A stretch of DNA of 64,000 bases from Cristatella mucedo (lineage: Eukaryota > Bryozoa > Phylactolaemata > Cristatellidae): assembly GCA_009760855.2 (NCBI GenBank), contig WPIO01000013.1, forward strand, positions 7,262,501-7,326,500. Reading direction: 5' to 3'. Below, piece by piece: positions 1-12,267 of the stretch. A program made the translations under genes and the position numbers. Within the stretch, counting starts at the first letter, position 1. Each line of letters opens with the position of its first letter. The notes beneath the pieces were generated by a model. It did no database searches. It saw nothing but the letters and a program-made list of their open reading frames with translations, and was not told where the DNA came from.

Positions 1-469
1 TGGCTGTAATGCGATATTTACATCGCATTTGGACGCATGCTTTTTTGTGCGCCAACACCTGTCATAACACTGGGACTGAAGGCAAGCTCTGATTGCAGCT
101 AGCGGCAGGCCCCTGCTGCTGCTTTGGCAAGGTGACCAATAGCATTCGATGTGCCTTCGTCTAAATTGAAGCTCCGTCATGCTCGCCCTCTTAGCCATTT
201 TTTTCGAGTATTGCAGGCCGGGCGGTCAGTCCAGAGAACATCATCCCACATATCACGGCAATGGCTTATTTCTTCGTCCTTTCATTTAAGTTTTTGATGG
301 CAGCCTTGGTGTTGCAAAAGCGAAGGCTACTTGCTTGATATATTTACACGATATATATAAGCACACGAGAGCTCATTTTATTAATACGAAAAAGAACGCT
401 GACAAGATAGTAAACAATTGAAAGTAAAGGTAGGCAGATCCAGCTGACTTAAGTAAAAGAAGTCGAAGA

Positions 470-600
470 AGAGAGCCTCTGCAGCTATCACGAGCTTACA
501 GCCAGCGGGCAAAGAAGCCTTGTCTGCTGAAGCAGGACTCAAACCCACGATCTGGTTTGTGAGGTGCCAGCACCGTACCCCAAGGCTAATAGCAGTCTAC
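470..600 (-). mobile_element. SINE S1, diverged copy
   Basis: On the minus strand this reads as a tRNA-like head (TTAGCC, GGGGTACGGTGC, then a B-box-like GGTTTGAGTCC) followed by the S1 body (TTTGCC, GCTGTAA, AGGCTCT). The same order is seen in the better copies at 17,690 and 53,733. The 3' end is degraded. An old insertion is the simplest reading. Confidence 0.5.
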
Positions 601-1327
601 CAGCACCGAAGCCTTGCTTTCGATTCATGCTTCATCCAAAGCTGCCCCAGAGTGAGAATGCACATTCATCATACCGATTAAAACCTAGTAAAACTACCAA
701 GTTGCCGGTTTGACAGCACAAGGACACAAACAAAAAAGCCCATCTATCATGAATTAGCACCACTTATATAGTAGTTTGCAAAAAATCAACAAGCACAGAA
801 GCCTGCTCAACAATGAACCAGAATAACAATCAACATTGCATAAAGGTGTCAAGCACAGACAAGACAAAGCTGGAGGAGTTCTTGTTGGTCGACTTGACTC
901 AAACTGATCGATTGGATGCTGCACTGACGGCTCGTGTGCAGCAGCACAGATCTACGTTAGCACATATACGATCTTAAACACCACGAGCTGTACTGATAGA
1001 CGTGTACATGCAAAATGTAAATTGGGGCTTTACCTAAAGTAGCAATATAACATCACGATAGGATCTTCATGTAGGCGTTGGGTTCGGTATAGAAAAAATA
1101 AATGCACCGATGCAGCCTGTTTGAAAAGCTGAACACTTTTAACATCTCTGACCATATGGCAGCGGCGGAGCAATGCTCTTGGAAGTGACCTTGGGCACAC
1201 ACACTTCCAGGAAGAGAAGAGGCATGGCGTTTCTCCTTTAAATGCTGCCTGAGTTTGATCGTCAGAGTCTATGCCAAGAAGGGAATAGGTGCTATTCCCC
1301 CAGTTTGATCTTACTGAAAGCACGACA
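601..1327. other. No recognised feature
   Basis: Mixed-composition sequence. A 97-codon minus-strand reading frame at 1,030-1,323 has no recognisable motif and is most likely chance. Confidence 0.5.
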
Positions 1328-1515
1328 CTCCAGTATAATATTAGTAATAATAATACATTTGAATAGCACCTTCAGAGAGATTGATCTTTTTCTAGGCACT
1401 TTAAGGATGCTATTAAGGAAGCATAATCAAATGGCTAGTGGTGACATGCACAATGTCAAAAAGCATGATATGGTTAGAGGCAGCATGCCTATTATAGGTC
1501 GTTTGCCCGTAGCAA
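1328..1515 (-). mobile_element. L2-clade LINE, family A 3' end
   Basis: Starts with an (AAT)n tail and the terminal stem-loop sequence (GCACC...TTTTTCTAGGCAC), then 3' UTR with the ACATGCACAATGTC and GCATGATATGGTTAGAGG blocks. The closest match in the window is the copy at 39,970-40,160, so both belong to one older subfamily. It is 5'-truncated, with no coding part left. Confidence 0.75.
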
Positions 1516-2292
1516 AATGCTAAAAACAAATGATAACCAACTGGCACGTGAGTGCTTGAGAGAAAGCAATATCTAGAAAGTAGACGTGCAGCACGTGCAG
1601 CATGCGATAAGCAACTTAAGCTGTAGCTCAGAAAAGCTGTAGCTGTGGCTTAAGTTCGGGATAGTGAGAGAAAAGATACCGCTGCCTTGTAAAACTGTCC
1701 AATGGTCCAATGTTTCGTGTCCATCTGCCTCTTTTTTACTGCAGTATCTTTCTGGTTGAGTGTTTATAACCATACCGTTCAGTGTATGGGGAGACAAAGC
1801 TTCGATCGTAGGAGAAAAGTGTAAAATTAATAAATTATTTACAGAGAAAGCTGTAAGAAACGATAAAAATGGTAATGTGTGATGGTTTTACGGAACTCGG
1901 TCTGCTCGCCAAACTGCACAATAGCTATTGTGCTTGGAGTTCCCTCTAAGATGCCAACTTCATAGCATAAGAGGTCTAGGGTGGTGAACCCAAAAACAAG
2001 TCCAACACCATGCACAACATGTCTACCCTTCTCTATGCTATAGCAATAAGCTAGGCAAGGCCCCCCCCCCCCGTAGATGGTGAAGGCCTTTTGTTAACCG
2101 CAAACAGTTTTCAGTGTAATAGGATTTTACAGGTAGAACTTTCTGCCTTCCAATTTGTGTCTATATTTGTATGTGTGCATGTGCATGTGTTTTTGCATTT
2201 TGTGTGCATTTTGCATTTTGTTTGTGCATGTGTTTTATGTGTTTTTGTGTGTTAGCTGTACACGAATAACTGGATAGAAGTACACATACGTC
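1516..2292. other. No gene; C-run and TG/TTTTG low complexity
   Basis: Contains a run of 12 C at 2,061-2,072 and a low-complexity stretch at 2,158-2,262 made of GTGTGCAT, TTTTGCATTTTG and GTGTTTT blocks. No coding region recognised. Confidence 0.6.
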
Positions 2293-3085
2293 ATGAAGCA
2301 CTTGCAAGCAATCTTGGTGTCCAGCTACAAAGTGACCTTTCATTAGATGATCCTGTCAGCTCTATAGTCAAGTCTGCTTACTTTCAGCAAGAAAAAATGA
2401 AAATAAAAATTGGGCTTGCTTAGGTAGGGATACCACATCGAACCCAGTCCACGCATTTTTGATATCATGTCTCGACTCTGTAAGTCGTTACTCGCAAGTC
2501 TTCCGACCTGTGCAATAACATAGTAATAGCTGATGGGAAACTCTATCTGCTGCTAGGTTTATCAGTCGCGAGCCCTGCATTTGCCACATTACACCACTTT
2601 CACTGATCTGTACTGGCCCCTAAACAAGTAGCTCATCGACTTGAAGGTTTTGTCACTCACGTTTAGTTCCCTTCCTTTTCTTGCTCCTGCCTACCTACTC
2701 GAAATACTTCCCAATCAAGCAAGGAATCTTAGAATCCGTTCTGCTGACTCAAATCTTTTAGGTGCCAAAATCAAGTCCTTTGGAGACCATGCATTTAGTT
2801 CGTATGCTCGCAAATCCCAGAACTTACTACCAGCTGACGTCACGACATCCATCCCTTGAGTTGACAACATTTTCAAAAGCTAAAAATGCACCGGTTACTC
2901 ACGGATATGCCGGGTCCTTGCGGATTGTCCTCTGGGGGCTTCTGTGGGCTTATGGGTGCTGGCACTGTGCTACTTGTAACTAAACCACATTGACTTGCTT
3001 CCTTTACATCACATGTAAAGTGCCTAGAAAGAGATTGAGTTCTCTGATTAGGGCTATCTATCTATTATTATTATTATTATTACAA
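2293..3085 (+). mobile_element. L2-clade LINE, family A, 5'-truncated and diverged
   Basis: Reads through the post-palm part of the L2 reverse transcriptase: SNLGVQLQSDLSLDD, then KSAYFQ, and further on SFGDHAFSSYARKS (2,770-2,820). These match the family A protein at 29,798-30,676 but are split by frameshifts and stops. It ends with TGTAAAGTGCCTAGAAAGAG, the GTTCTCTGA arm and (ATT)n at 3,065-3,085, the standard 3' end of the family. It is strongly diverged, so an old copy. Confidence 0.85.
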
Positions 3086-3924
3086 AAATTCGTTTTATTA
3101 TTATTAACAGTGACGGAGAGAAAGTGTAAGAGACCAGTCGAATCCAACGTGGAAAGGTTGACTCAGTAGCATAAAATGTCAAAGCAGAGAACAAAAGGCT
3201 TTTTTTTTATTGCAGGACGGCACCATATCTTCTAGGTTTCAACAAGAGGCATGCAAAAGCCTTATCAATCTAAGTCATGCCCAGCTGGATGTGTGCTCAG
3301 GATGGCATCCATCTCTGTGCTTGCATCGTATTACCATCATTTATGACAGCTAGGCGTGGAGCGATCACCTCTAGGCATTGTGATCGATGGGCGTCAGGCA
3401 GACGATCGCGAACCATATAAGTCTACTTTATCTGAGCCCCCACCCAGCCCGTCACTCGGTATTGCTTCCCAGCTAGTGTAAGTAAACGCGCACCAGCGAG
3501 AGACAGCTGGATCGCTCAATGCAGCATCCGGGGCTCGAAGAGACACCGGAAAAGAGAACTCGAGGAGGAGCCAGTCGCTGTTTCTGCTGTGTAGAACTCG
3601 ATATCTGCAGGTTACCTGACACTGCGCGACAGGTCAGCAGTCATTAATTATTGCCGTGAGTAATACTGCTGCTGGTGCAGAGCCCCTGGTGACCTGGGGC
3701 TCCTTAGAAAGAGCCTGGAAGTCTTCATCAAGTAAGGCTCGAGCAAACGTGAATAGATCAAGTACCGACCAGCGAGCACGTTTAGCAACCTGACTGACAC
3801 CGGTCACTTTCATTAAAACTGCGATTACGCAAAGTTGAAATTAAGCATGAACACGTGACTGAATGGGGCGGGTGGAGAGCAAGCTGTCAAGTACCCAGCC
3901 TGACCAATGGACCTAAGCACAGAG
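3086..3924. other. No recognised feature
   Basis: Unique-looking sequence without a convincing open frame, repeat or RNA gene. Confidence 0.5.
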
Positions 3925-4062
3925 GTCAAGTGCCCGTGTTTCACGATCCGGGTCGCTAGTTCGAGTCATGCAGTGGCAATTCTTCATTGCATGCAGCCAG
4001 TGGGGGTGAAAGCCTCTACCTCTGTTTTAATATAAATGAGGCTGTTGAATCAGCGGCCCTTT
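3925..4062 (+). mobile_element. SINE S1, diverged copy
   Basis: Head remnant with TTTCACGATCCGGGTCG and a B-box-like AGTTCGAGTCA, then the body (CTTCATTGC, CAGTGG) and the diagnostic 3' end AATGAGGCTGTTGAATCAGC. The 5' part of the head is lost or too diverged to read. Confidence 0.75.
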
Positions 4063-5990
4063 AATTGTTTACCACCGTGTGATCAAAATTGTTTACCACC
4101 ATGGCTGGTTAAGAGGAAAAACTCCTGAAATGTTGCAGTGCTAACTTCTGCTGCTTGCCCCCCCCCCCGTGCGAGTGATTCAGTCACAGTCAGAACTTCG
4201 GAAATGGCCGAGGTCTGCTGTAGGGCTAGCTATCGCTGGCGCTGTTTGGCTGCAGTAGCTGCAGTGAGCAACTTGAGCGATCGATCTGGATTCTTAATTG
4301 AGCAGCAAGTACAAGCTCACATCGTGTCAGCATCAGCACCCAGTGACTAGCTACGTGCAACTCGCATGCGGCGGCGTGTGTACATGTAAAAGCATGCCTG
4401 TCGTGTGCGCCTGCATCCGTGTCTGCGTCGCTTACGTGCACATGCGGTGTGCACGCTTGCTCGCCCGCGCGCGGGCTTGGCAGCTAAAAATAGGTGCTTT
4501 CTGAATGAAGTCCGGCTGGGCTTGCTGAGTGGAGCTGCCGACTATTGGGTGTTCGAGCAGTGCTAATACAAACAAATTCAGTCAACGGTATCTTCTAGTG
4601 GCCGCAAATACACCAAGAGCTGCCCACAGCTGACTTGAGAGTGTGGCTTGTGCCATTATGTGACCCGACAAGAACTCGGGGCACCGTCCTGCTGCAGGCA
4701 TTCAGAGAGTCATGCTCACACCAGCTCAGCTCAGCCGACCCGCAGGGGTCGCAGCTCACGTGCGCGGAGCAGACGCTTGGGGCAGCAGCCGCAGACCGAG
4801 CGAGCTCGAGCCATTCTCTATGGTCATTGCATATGCACGGCTGCCCTTTGACACGTGCACACGTTTCTCTTTCAACAGGAGGTGGTGTCACGGTGCAGAG
4901 GGGGCTGCGGTCAGCGGTGAACGGCCGGGCGAAGGCTAGTGAGACCGACCAAAGAAAGCACCACGACTTTCTGCTACCGCTGCATCTCCGGCTGCTTAAT
5001 CATACTTCACCTTCGCTCGCAAAAGAGCACGTTCGAGCAGCCAGCGCTCGGCAGCGACGAGCGCTACACGAGCAGTCGCTTCACGTGCATGCTGGAGCAT
5101 TCAACGGCACCTGCGGCGGACGCCATCTTTTGCAATCCTGCCTCTACAGTACGCTGCTGCGCAACGGCGCTCACACGCTGCACCAACAGTGCAATTGGAA
5201 AGCATGACCATACCAAAGGCGCATTAAGCCTAAGAGCTCCACTTGACTGCAAACATAAGAGTTTATGCCTAGAGATAAATAATCCTGCAACTACTGGTTT
5301 TCTGGTCGCGTGCTACATTTGCGAGCTCTTTTGCTGCAAAGGCTCTCCTCAACCTAAGTCCTTCGCCTTAGTTAGCATGCACTCAGGGTCATAAGTGTTT
5401 ACGCAGGCCGGGGATAAGCTCGTCCGGAAAGTGGCTCATTATCCCACTGATAAATAAAGCTGTCGCCCAACAGTCGTCAAACGGCGGAATGCCAATGTTT
5501 TGCAGCACGCGATGTAAACATTCTGGTCCCAAATGTCAGGAATTCGATGCAGCGCTTTAATACCTTCGGCTTGAAAAAAGGGAGGGCCCTGAACTCTCCA
5601 AGGTCCCACAGCAGCAGTACTTCTTGGCTGCTCACCTGAAGGATGTACCATCTGAAAGTCAATGCCGACGCACCACTAGCATCCTTACTTTGGTTCCTGT
5701 GTAACGCAAGGTAATTTTCCAAGCGTGCCAGTTTCGAGTGGTCCAGCCCACGTGACCGTGGCGCCACCACGACGCACCCTGGCACGCTCCGGATGGGGAT
5801 GATGGGGGTGCGTGGAAGCTGCAGGTTCCCCGGTGGACACCCGACTGCTTAAGATATGAGCCGGGGGGGGGGGGCAGGTCACTTCAGCTTCAGGCGACTG
5901 GCCAGTCTACCGGCAGTGTTCGAGCAGCCTCTCTGCCGACTTCCGCCGACCGTTTTTCAAGCTACTTTGTCAAGAGGTTTTATCCATTTC
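4063..5990. other. GC-rich unassigned region with a 190-codon frame
   Basis: GC-rich between about 4,350 and 5,200, with a C-run at 4,158-4,168 and a G-run at 5,863-5,874. A plus-strand frame at 4,635-5,207 codes for 190 residues, but the protein resembles no family I know. Overlapping frames are also open, as expected from GC richness alone. I see no splice-bounded conserved exon. Treat it as probably non-coding. Confidence 0.4.
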
Positions 5991-6004
5991 ACAGCAGTTC
6001 ACGT

Positions 6005-6145
6005 TGTCTTCATATGAGCAAGCATATGTTGCAAAGGATCATGCTTCTGTTTCATCATATGTAATGTACCTAGAAAGATTTTTAGTTCTGTTGAAGTGCT
6101 CAATACACGTCTTCTTACTACTATTGTTATTATTATTTCTAGGAT
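6005..6145 (+). mobile_element. L2-clade LINE 3' end remnant
   Basis: Contains TTGCAAAGGATCATGCTTC, then TGTAATGTACCTAGAAAG, TTTTTAGTTCTG and an ATTGTTATTATTATT tail. This is the order of the family A 3' UTR and stem-loop, with the GCGC stem mutated away. Confidence 0.65.
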
Positions 6146-6171
6146 TTGTCCATTTCTCTTAAATTGCAGAA

Positions 6172-6280
6172 ACCTGGATCTCAGCTCAAGGGTAAGATGC
6201 TTGTACCTCACGACCTTGGTCGTGAGTTTGAGTTCGGCAGAAGGTAATCTTTTATTGCCCACTGCAAGCCAGGGTGGTCA
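6172..6280 (+). mobile_element. SINE S1 (host copy of a nested pair), 5' part
   Basis: Begins CTGGATCTCAGCTCAAGGGTAAG, matching the head of the copy at 53,733. It then has CACGACCTTGGTCGTGAG, a degraded B box and the body TTTATTGCCCACTGCAAG. It stops abruptly where a second S1 copy in the opposite direction begins. Its missing 3' end (AGGCTGCTAAATCAGCAG) reappears at 6,447-6,475. Confidence 0.75.
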
Positions 6281-6446
6281 TAAAAAAATACTAGCTGATT
6301 AAACAGCCTCTTTTTATATAGCGACAGAAGAGCCTTTATGGATATCACCACCGTTTGCAGTGGCGATAAAGGATCACCCACCGTAGGATTCGAACCCACG
6401 ACCTCGGAGCCGAGGTCGTCATAGCACGAAGCTCGTCTGGCACTTG
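6281..6446 (-). mobile_element. SINE S1 inserted inside another S1
   Basis: On the minus strand: head, GACCTCGGCTCCGAGGTCGT, B box GGGTTCGAATCC, body GATCCTTTATCGCCACTGC, then AAAGGCTCTTCTGTCGCTAT and the end AGGCTGTTTAATCAGCTAGT. It sits between the two halves of the plus-strand S1 copy described at 6,172. Confidence 0.85.
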
Positions 6447-6479
6447 ATTAACTCCAGGCTGCTAAATCAGCAGACCTGA

Positions 6480-7606
<1,127 letters not shown>

Positions 7607-7940
7607 TATTTATCTTTTTTGGGGATAGGCATGTTCCAGCAGCCACTTACGGTAGAAGTCGTAGTGGGCCGAACCGATCCTCCTTCCCTGCAGCACTCTG
7701 TTGGCCGATCGCGGACGTTGGGCTTTTCCACTGTCATGGTGCATTCCTGCTGCTTTGCACACCTAGTTAGTCTTCATGCTCAATCACTACTCTGTAATAG
7801 AACAAGGCTGCATGCAGAGGAACTGGGTTGGTTGCCATTCAAAGCTCTGCTGATCGGTGAATTGTAAGCCTCTCAGTTCGATGAGCAAGGCGCCCAGGCG
7901 TCGAGTAGGTCAAGGGGTCCACGATAGGTCACACATGCTC

Positions 7941-7961
7941 ATATACTCATATGTATATATG

Positions 7962-7995
<34 letters not shown>

Positions 7996-8002
7996 CATGT
8001 GT

Positions 8003-8073
<71 letters not shown>
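7941..8073. repeat. (TA)n-(TG)n compound microsatellite
   Basis: TATG and TA repeats from 7,941 to 7,980 pass directly into TG repeats with a few interruptions up to about 8,073. Alternating purine-pyrimidine throughout. Confidence 0.97.
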
Positions 8074-8074
<1 letters not shown>

Positions 8075-8790
8075 CTTGCTGCAGTGCAGTTGTGTAGGGT
8101 TGGTACGTCACGACTGACCTGGTTCACTTACTTTTTTCAGATCCAAAACTATCCTTCCAGCTCAGCCGGCTTCAAGCTCTCCTAAAGCCGACAGCTTCAT
8201 CCACAAATTTATTCGCCTTCCGTTGCAGGCACTGTCTACCGTAACAACAAAAAAATAATAAGCATTTTGCATAGTGGCCAAATGGAGCTTAATCCCTATT
8301 ATGCAGGCACTTTGCAAATTTCAATGCTATTAAATAAAGTAATATTGTATAAAAAAGTATATATTAAAAAAAGTATATATAAAAGTATATATTGTGCAGC
8401 TCGGTATCATACCGAACATGTTCGTATTGAGATGATGCCAGTCTCTGTAATTGCTGCATCTTCTTTTATAGCAAGACTTCACAACGACTCGCAGAGATTG
8501 GCTGGGCTAAGCCAGTTTCACCAACCTTTGAATGGTTTCATCTTGCAAGTTGAAGATCTGGTTCCATCCTTGGATTAATCCTGGTTTGCTCACGACCTCG
8601 AAATGAGGATCTAGATACCGAGCAATTGTCTGCAAGCTGTATGGGATTGATTTCTTAGGAGACAGCAAGATACGTGTAGCAGATAGCTAGATCGTCTGGT
8701 ACCAGCGGTTGTACTTGAGAGTCGTGCTCAAACCACCCAGGACACCAATCGAAGTATGTACTGAGTCTGTCAACAGAGCTGAGATAGGCG
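8074..8790. other. No recognised feature
   Basis: Contains short A/T-rich duplications (AAAAGTATATATT repeated at 8,350-8,392). Nothing else recognised. Confidence 0.5.
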
Positions 8791-9085
8791 GCACTGTATG
8801 CAGCGACAACTACTCTCCTGCTGCCGACTATGGCTCATCCTTTTCAGTGGTCCTGAGCTGCTGCTTCCATGCTACTCACTACCTCAACTGCTCTCGTGAC
8901 TCTGCTATGCTTCCCACTTTTTCTTTGTTGCGTGAGACGAAGTCTGTTGGCTACCGAATGTGTACCGAAAGCCGCTAAGGCTGTGAGTGCGCTATGCAAA
9001 ACTCTCCTGCGTAACACCCACATGGTCTATATGACTTTGTGTAGCTACAGACGGAGATACATACATACTGTAAAAGAACAACAAA
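8791..9085 (+). mobile_element. L2-clade LINE, family B 3' end
   Basis: Matches the 3' end of the long family B copy (49,540-49,800) block by block: GACAACTACTCTCCTGCTGC, GGTCCTGAGCTGCT, ACGAAGTCTGTTGGCTACCG, GCGCTATGCAAAACTCTCCT and CTACAGACGGAGATACATAC. It is 5'-truncated, so only the last part of ORF2 and the 3' UTR remain. Confidence 0.85.
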
Positions 9086-9540
9086 TCAGGCCAATGAAGC
9101 CGAAATGAACATGTCACTTGAATTACCATATGCAACTTGCATTCAGTGTGTGCACTGCAAAGAATATGCAACTCGCGTGAATACTCTCATCATGGTTGCC
9201 ACAGTAGCAGTGTTTAGTGCAAGCATTGCTGGCATGATCCCAGTCCCTACTTGGCTAAACATGCTATCTATCCTATCGAGAGGCTACGTCCTATTTATCA
9301 GGATCTGCCACCACATTACTATTTGCTGAGGTCTTTCGTGGAGCTTTCCTGACATAATCTCCAGTCTGACACTGGTGCCATTATTCACTAATGAGCGTGC
9401 CAGTGTATCGTGGCTTTGTTTACGCATAGCTAGCTATCAGACCAAGAGTGTGCAAAGTAGAAATACGAAAGTAGCAGAACAGTAAATCTTTAGAGATCTT
9501 TGGCATGGACTTGCTCGAAGAAAGCAGTACAAGGCAGCCA
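9086..9540. other. No recognised feature
   Basis: A 74-codon plus-strand frame at 9,105-9,329 has no recognisable motif. No repeats recognised. Confidence 0.45.
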
Positions 9541-9690
9541 AATCAACAGCCTTGATTATATAGCAGCCGAAGAGCCTTAGCCAATTTAAACCCAGCTTGC
9601 AGTAAATAAAAGTTTGCCTGCTATAGAACTCAAATCTTTGAATAGGAAAGTTTAGCGTCGTGCTCCTGTGCTAAGATTCATGTCGTCTTG
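9541..9690 (-). mobile_element. SINE S1, diverged copy
   Basis: On the minus strand: ATCTTAGCACAGGAGCACG head, AAGATTTGAGTTCTATAGC in place of the B box, then CTTTTATTTACTGCAAGC and AAGGCTCTTCGGCTGCTATA, and the end AAGGCTGTTGA. The order is correct but the copy is old. Confidence 0.7.
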
Positions 9691-10020
9691 ACATCGCAGA
9701 TATCGCTGTGACCTAAAATCCTTGGTAGCGATGGATAGCAAAGGGGCATTAAGGAAAACTCAAGTAATACCCACTTAGTCCTGATGGGTTTGTGGAGTTA
9801 CCGATAGAAGTACTCTACGTTCCATTACCTTACAATGTAGATGAGCACAGAATTTCAAAGTGGAACTTTTTTCTAGCAAAATCGGATGACATCTTTGGTA
9901 GTGGTAAGCTTTCATTTTATATTAAGGGCTGGCTGCACCTTGTAGCAGTCGCACAGGTGGCATTCATGATGTTGGTACGCAATGAGGATAGCATCGGCAT
10001 TGATATTGGCACTGGCATTC
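9691..10020. other. No recognised feature upstream of the AGC repeat
   Basis: Short unique stretch. A frame running from 9,792 into the repeat is open for 139 codons but becomes poly-Ser/Arg in the repeat and shows no domain. Confidence 0.45.
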
Positions 10021-10038
10021 TCAGTAGCAGCAGCAGCA

Positions 10039-10085
<47 letters not shown>

Positions 10086-10540
10086 AGCAGCAGAAGCAGA
10101 AGCAGCAGCAACAGAATCAGTAGCAGCAGCAGAAGCAGCAGAAGCAGCAGGAGCAGCAGAAGCAGAAGCAGAAGTAGCAGTGGCAGAAGAAACAGCAGCA
10201 GCTGCAGCTGAAGCAGCAGAAGAAGAAACAGCAGCAGAAGAAGCAGCAGTAGCAGCAGCAGAAGCAGAAGCAGCAGCAACAGAAGCAGAAACAGAAGCAG
10301 CAGCAACAGAATCAGTAGCAGCAGCAGAAGCAGCAGGAGCAGAAGCATCAGCAGCAGAAGCAGCAGCAGAAACAGAAGCAGAAGCAGCAGCAACAGAAAC
10401 AGAAGCAGAAGCAGCAGCAACAGAAGCAGCAGCAGCAAAAGCAGAAGCAGTAGCAGCAGCAGAAGCAGAAGTAGCAGTGGCAGAAGCAGCAGCAGCAGCA
10501 GCAGCAGAAGCAACAGCAGCAGCAGAAGCAGCAGCTCTCA
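10021..10540. repeat. Imperfect AGC/AGA triplet repeat, about 515 bp
   Basis: Almost every codon-sized unit is AGC, AGA or a near variant (GCAGCAGAAGCAGAAGCAG pattern). Because the unit is 3 bp and stop codons are rare in it, several frames stay open on both strands (poly-Ala/Glu, poly-Leu, poly-Ser, poly-Cys). These are repeat artefacts and no host gene is supported. Confidence 0.95.
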
Positions 10541-10559
10541 CATAGACTATTTCCGTGAG

Positions 10560-10768
10560 CCCAGAGATCGTTTGTGGGACTCAACCACACCTTCATACTG
10601 ACACTGTGCATGTCCCTTAACCATGTTATTCATGCTATTTATCAATCATGATACCACTCTCTATTCGATCATGCTTCCTGTGCAACAATGTAAAGCGCCT
10701 AGAAAGAGATTGAGTTCTCCGAGGGCACTTTATCAAGTGTATTATTATTATTATTATTATTATTACTC
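10560..10768 (+). mobile_element. L2-clade LINE, family A 3' UTR
   Basis: Shows CTGACACTGTGCATGTCCC, AACCATGTTATTCATGCT, ATTCGATCATGCTTCCT, then AATGTAAAGCGCCTAGAAAG, the complementary GGGCAC arm and (ATT)n. A short, 5'-truncated insertion that lies about 20 bp after the AGC repeat. Confidence 0.9.
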
Positions 10769-11585
10769 AAGTTTAAGGATCTAAATATGCCAGTAAGCCT
10801 TTATAAGCGCCTCCCCTGCAGTGACTTCTTTTTAATTTTATCTTATTTTGAAAGACCTCTGAACCATGGACCTGATTGGTAGAGACGTGTGTTTGGTTAC
10901 TGCACTGGCCAGCATATTGTCTTGCTGTTTATCTTCCTTTTCGTTCGGATGCAGTCTCTTTGGCCAGGCTTACCCTGCAGGTCAACCACTCGAGCAGGGG
11001 CTGCCTGACCATGTCCGGCTGCTTGTATCAATGGCTAATGGCTGGGAACCTGGATGGCCGAGGTCGTAGCCTGGTCAAGCGGATCAATAGTTTCCAGCAA
11101 TGTGTTCGATAGTTCAAGAGGTGCAAACGTGACTGTCACTTTGGGCCCGTGCAGCAAGCAGCTGATGGGTTTCCACTCAAGCATACGTTAACTGGAATTC
11201 TCTAAGACAGTCAGTTGTCCCTGTCGTCATTAACCCCAGTAGATCAAATGGTGATCAGCGATGCATCAGTGGGACCATAGAAAACTGCTCCTGACGACCG
11301 CCTTTGTGTGGTTGCAAGGTATGCAAGCCAAATGCTTGGACCGGACCGCAAAAAGATTCGGCTTCAGCAGGAGCCAGATTTGAGTGCAGGAAGTATTGCC
11401 ACTTTTTGATGCACCGTTGCAGAGAGGCCGTATTCCCCAAGCGCACCGAACCGGCCGCGGTACCGGCAAGCTACTGTCACATGCCTGCCAGCGATGACCA
11501 CAAAAATATTCAAGCAGTAACAATTGCCGACAGGCCCCCCTAAGAAGGTCGTGCATGGACTGACTTGCCTTGCTTCTTCCTAGTG
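10769..11585. other. No recognised feature
   Basis: Unique-looking sequence. Overlapping short frames on both strands show no recognisable domain. Confidence 0.45.
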
Positions 11586-11958
11586 TCGTGACACAACTGT
11601 TCGTATGCTCTCAAAGCCTGGAACTCACTCCCGACTTGCGTCACAACATCCCCTGATTTGACCACATTAAAAAAGAACTTAAAAACACACCTATTTAGGA
11701 CAGCATTTAGTGGGTCCCTGTGATTCGTCCTTGATGTGCTTATGCATGCTGACACTGTGCATGCTGCCACTAACCACACTTGCATGCTGACCCTGTGCAT
11801 ATCGCCCCTAACCACGTTATTCATGTTGTTTATGAAGCATGATATTACTCACCATTCAATCGCGTTTCCCTTTGCAGCAAATGAAAAGCACATAGAAAGA
11901 GATTGAGTTCTCTGAGGGTACTTTATCAAGTGCATTATTATTATTATTATAACTGTGG
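11586..11958 (+). mobile_element. L2-clade LINE, family A 3' end
   Basis: Encodes the very end of ORF2 (the AWNSLP...LTTLKKNLKTHLFRTAF region, with disruptions), then the family A 3' UTR and stem-loop and an (ATT)n tail at 11,935-11,951. It closely resembles 44,840-45,190. Confidence 0.9.
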
Positions 11959-12033
11959 AGCTGTCAGAACTGAAGTTTCTACTGTAGCAAGTCATTGGTT
12001 TGACTCCCAAGACCTACAAGATAGGCAGTCCTT

Positions 12034-12262
12034 CTATAATAATAATAATAATAACAATGAGGATGATGATGATGATACTACTAATAATAATAGTAACAAC
12101 AATAAATTTGCATAGCACCCTCAGATAACTTAATTTCTTTCTAAGAACTTTACATATGCTGTAAAGGAAGAATAATCAAATTATTAGCAGCAGCATGCAC
12201 AATGTCTACAAACATAGCATGTTTATAGGTGACATGCACAACATTAAAAAGCTTTAACACTC
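12034..12262 (-). mobile_element. L2-clade LINE, family A 3' end (left arm of an inverted pair)
   Basis: Starts with (AAT)n and ATGATGATGAT low complexity, then AAATTTGCATAGCACCCTCAG, TTTCTTTCTAAGAACTTTAC and 3' UTR blocks on the minus strand. It is followed immediately by a second copy in the other direction. Confidence 0.75.
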
Positions 12263-12267
12263 CTTTT

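Noticed and set aside
4635-5207. 190-codon plus-strand frame
   Set aside because: Overlaps other open frames in a GC-rich stretch, no recognised domain, no clear splice signals. Kept only as an unassigned region.
9912-10611. Several open frames of 100-209 codons on both strands in the AGC repeat
   Set aside because: They consist only of Ala, Glu, Leu, Ser or Cys runs produced by a 3-bp repeat with few stop codons.
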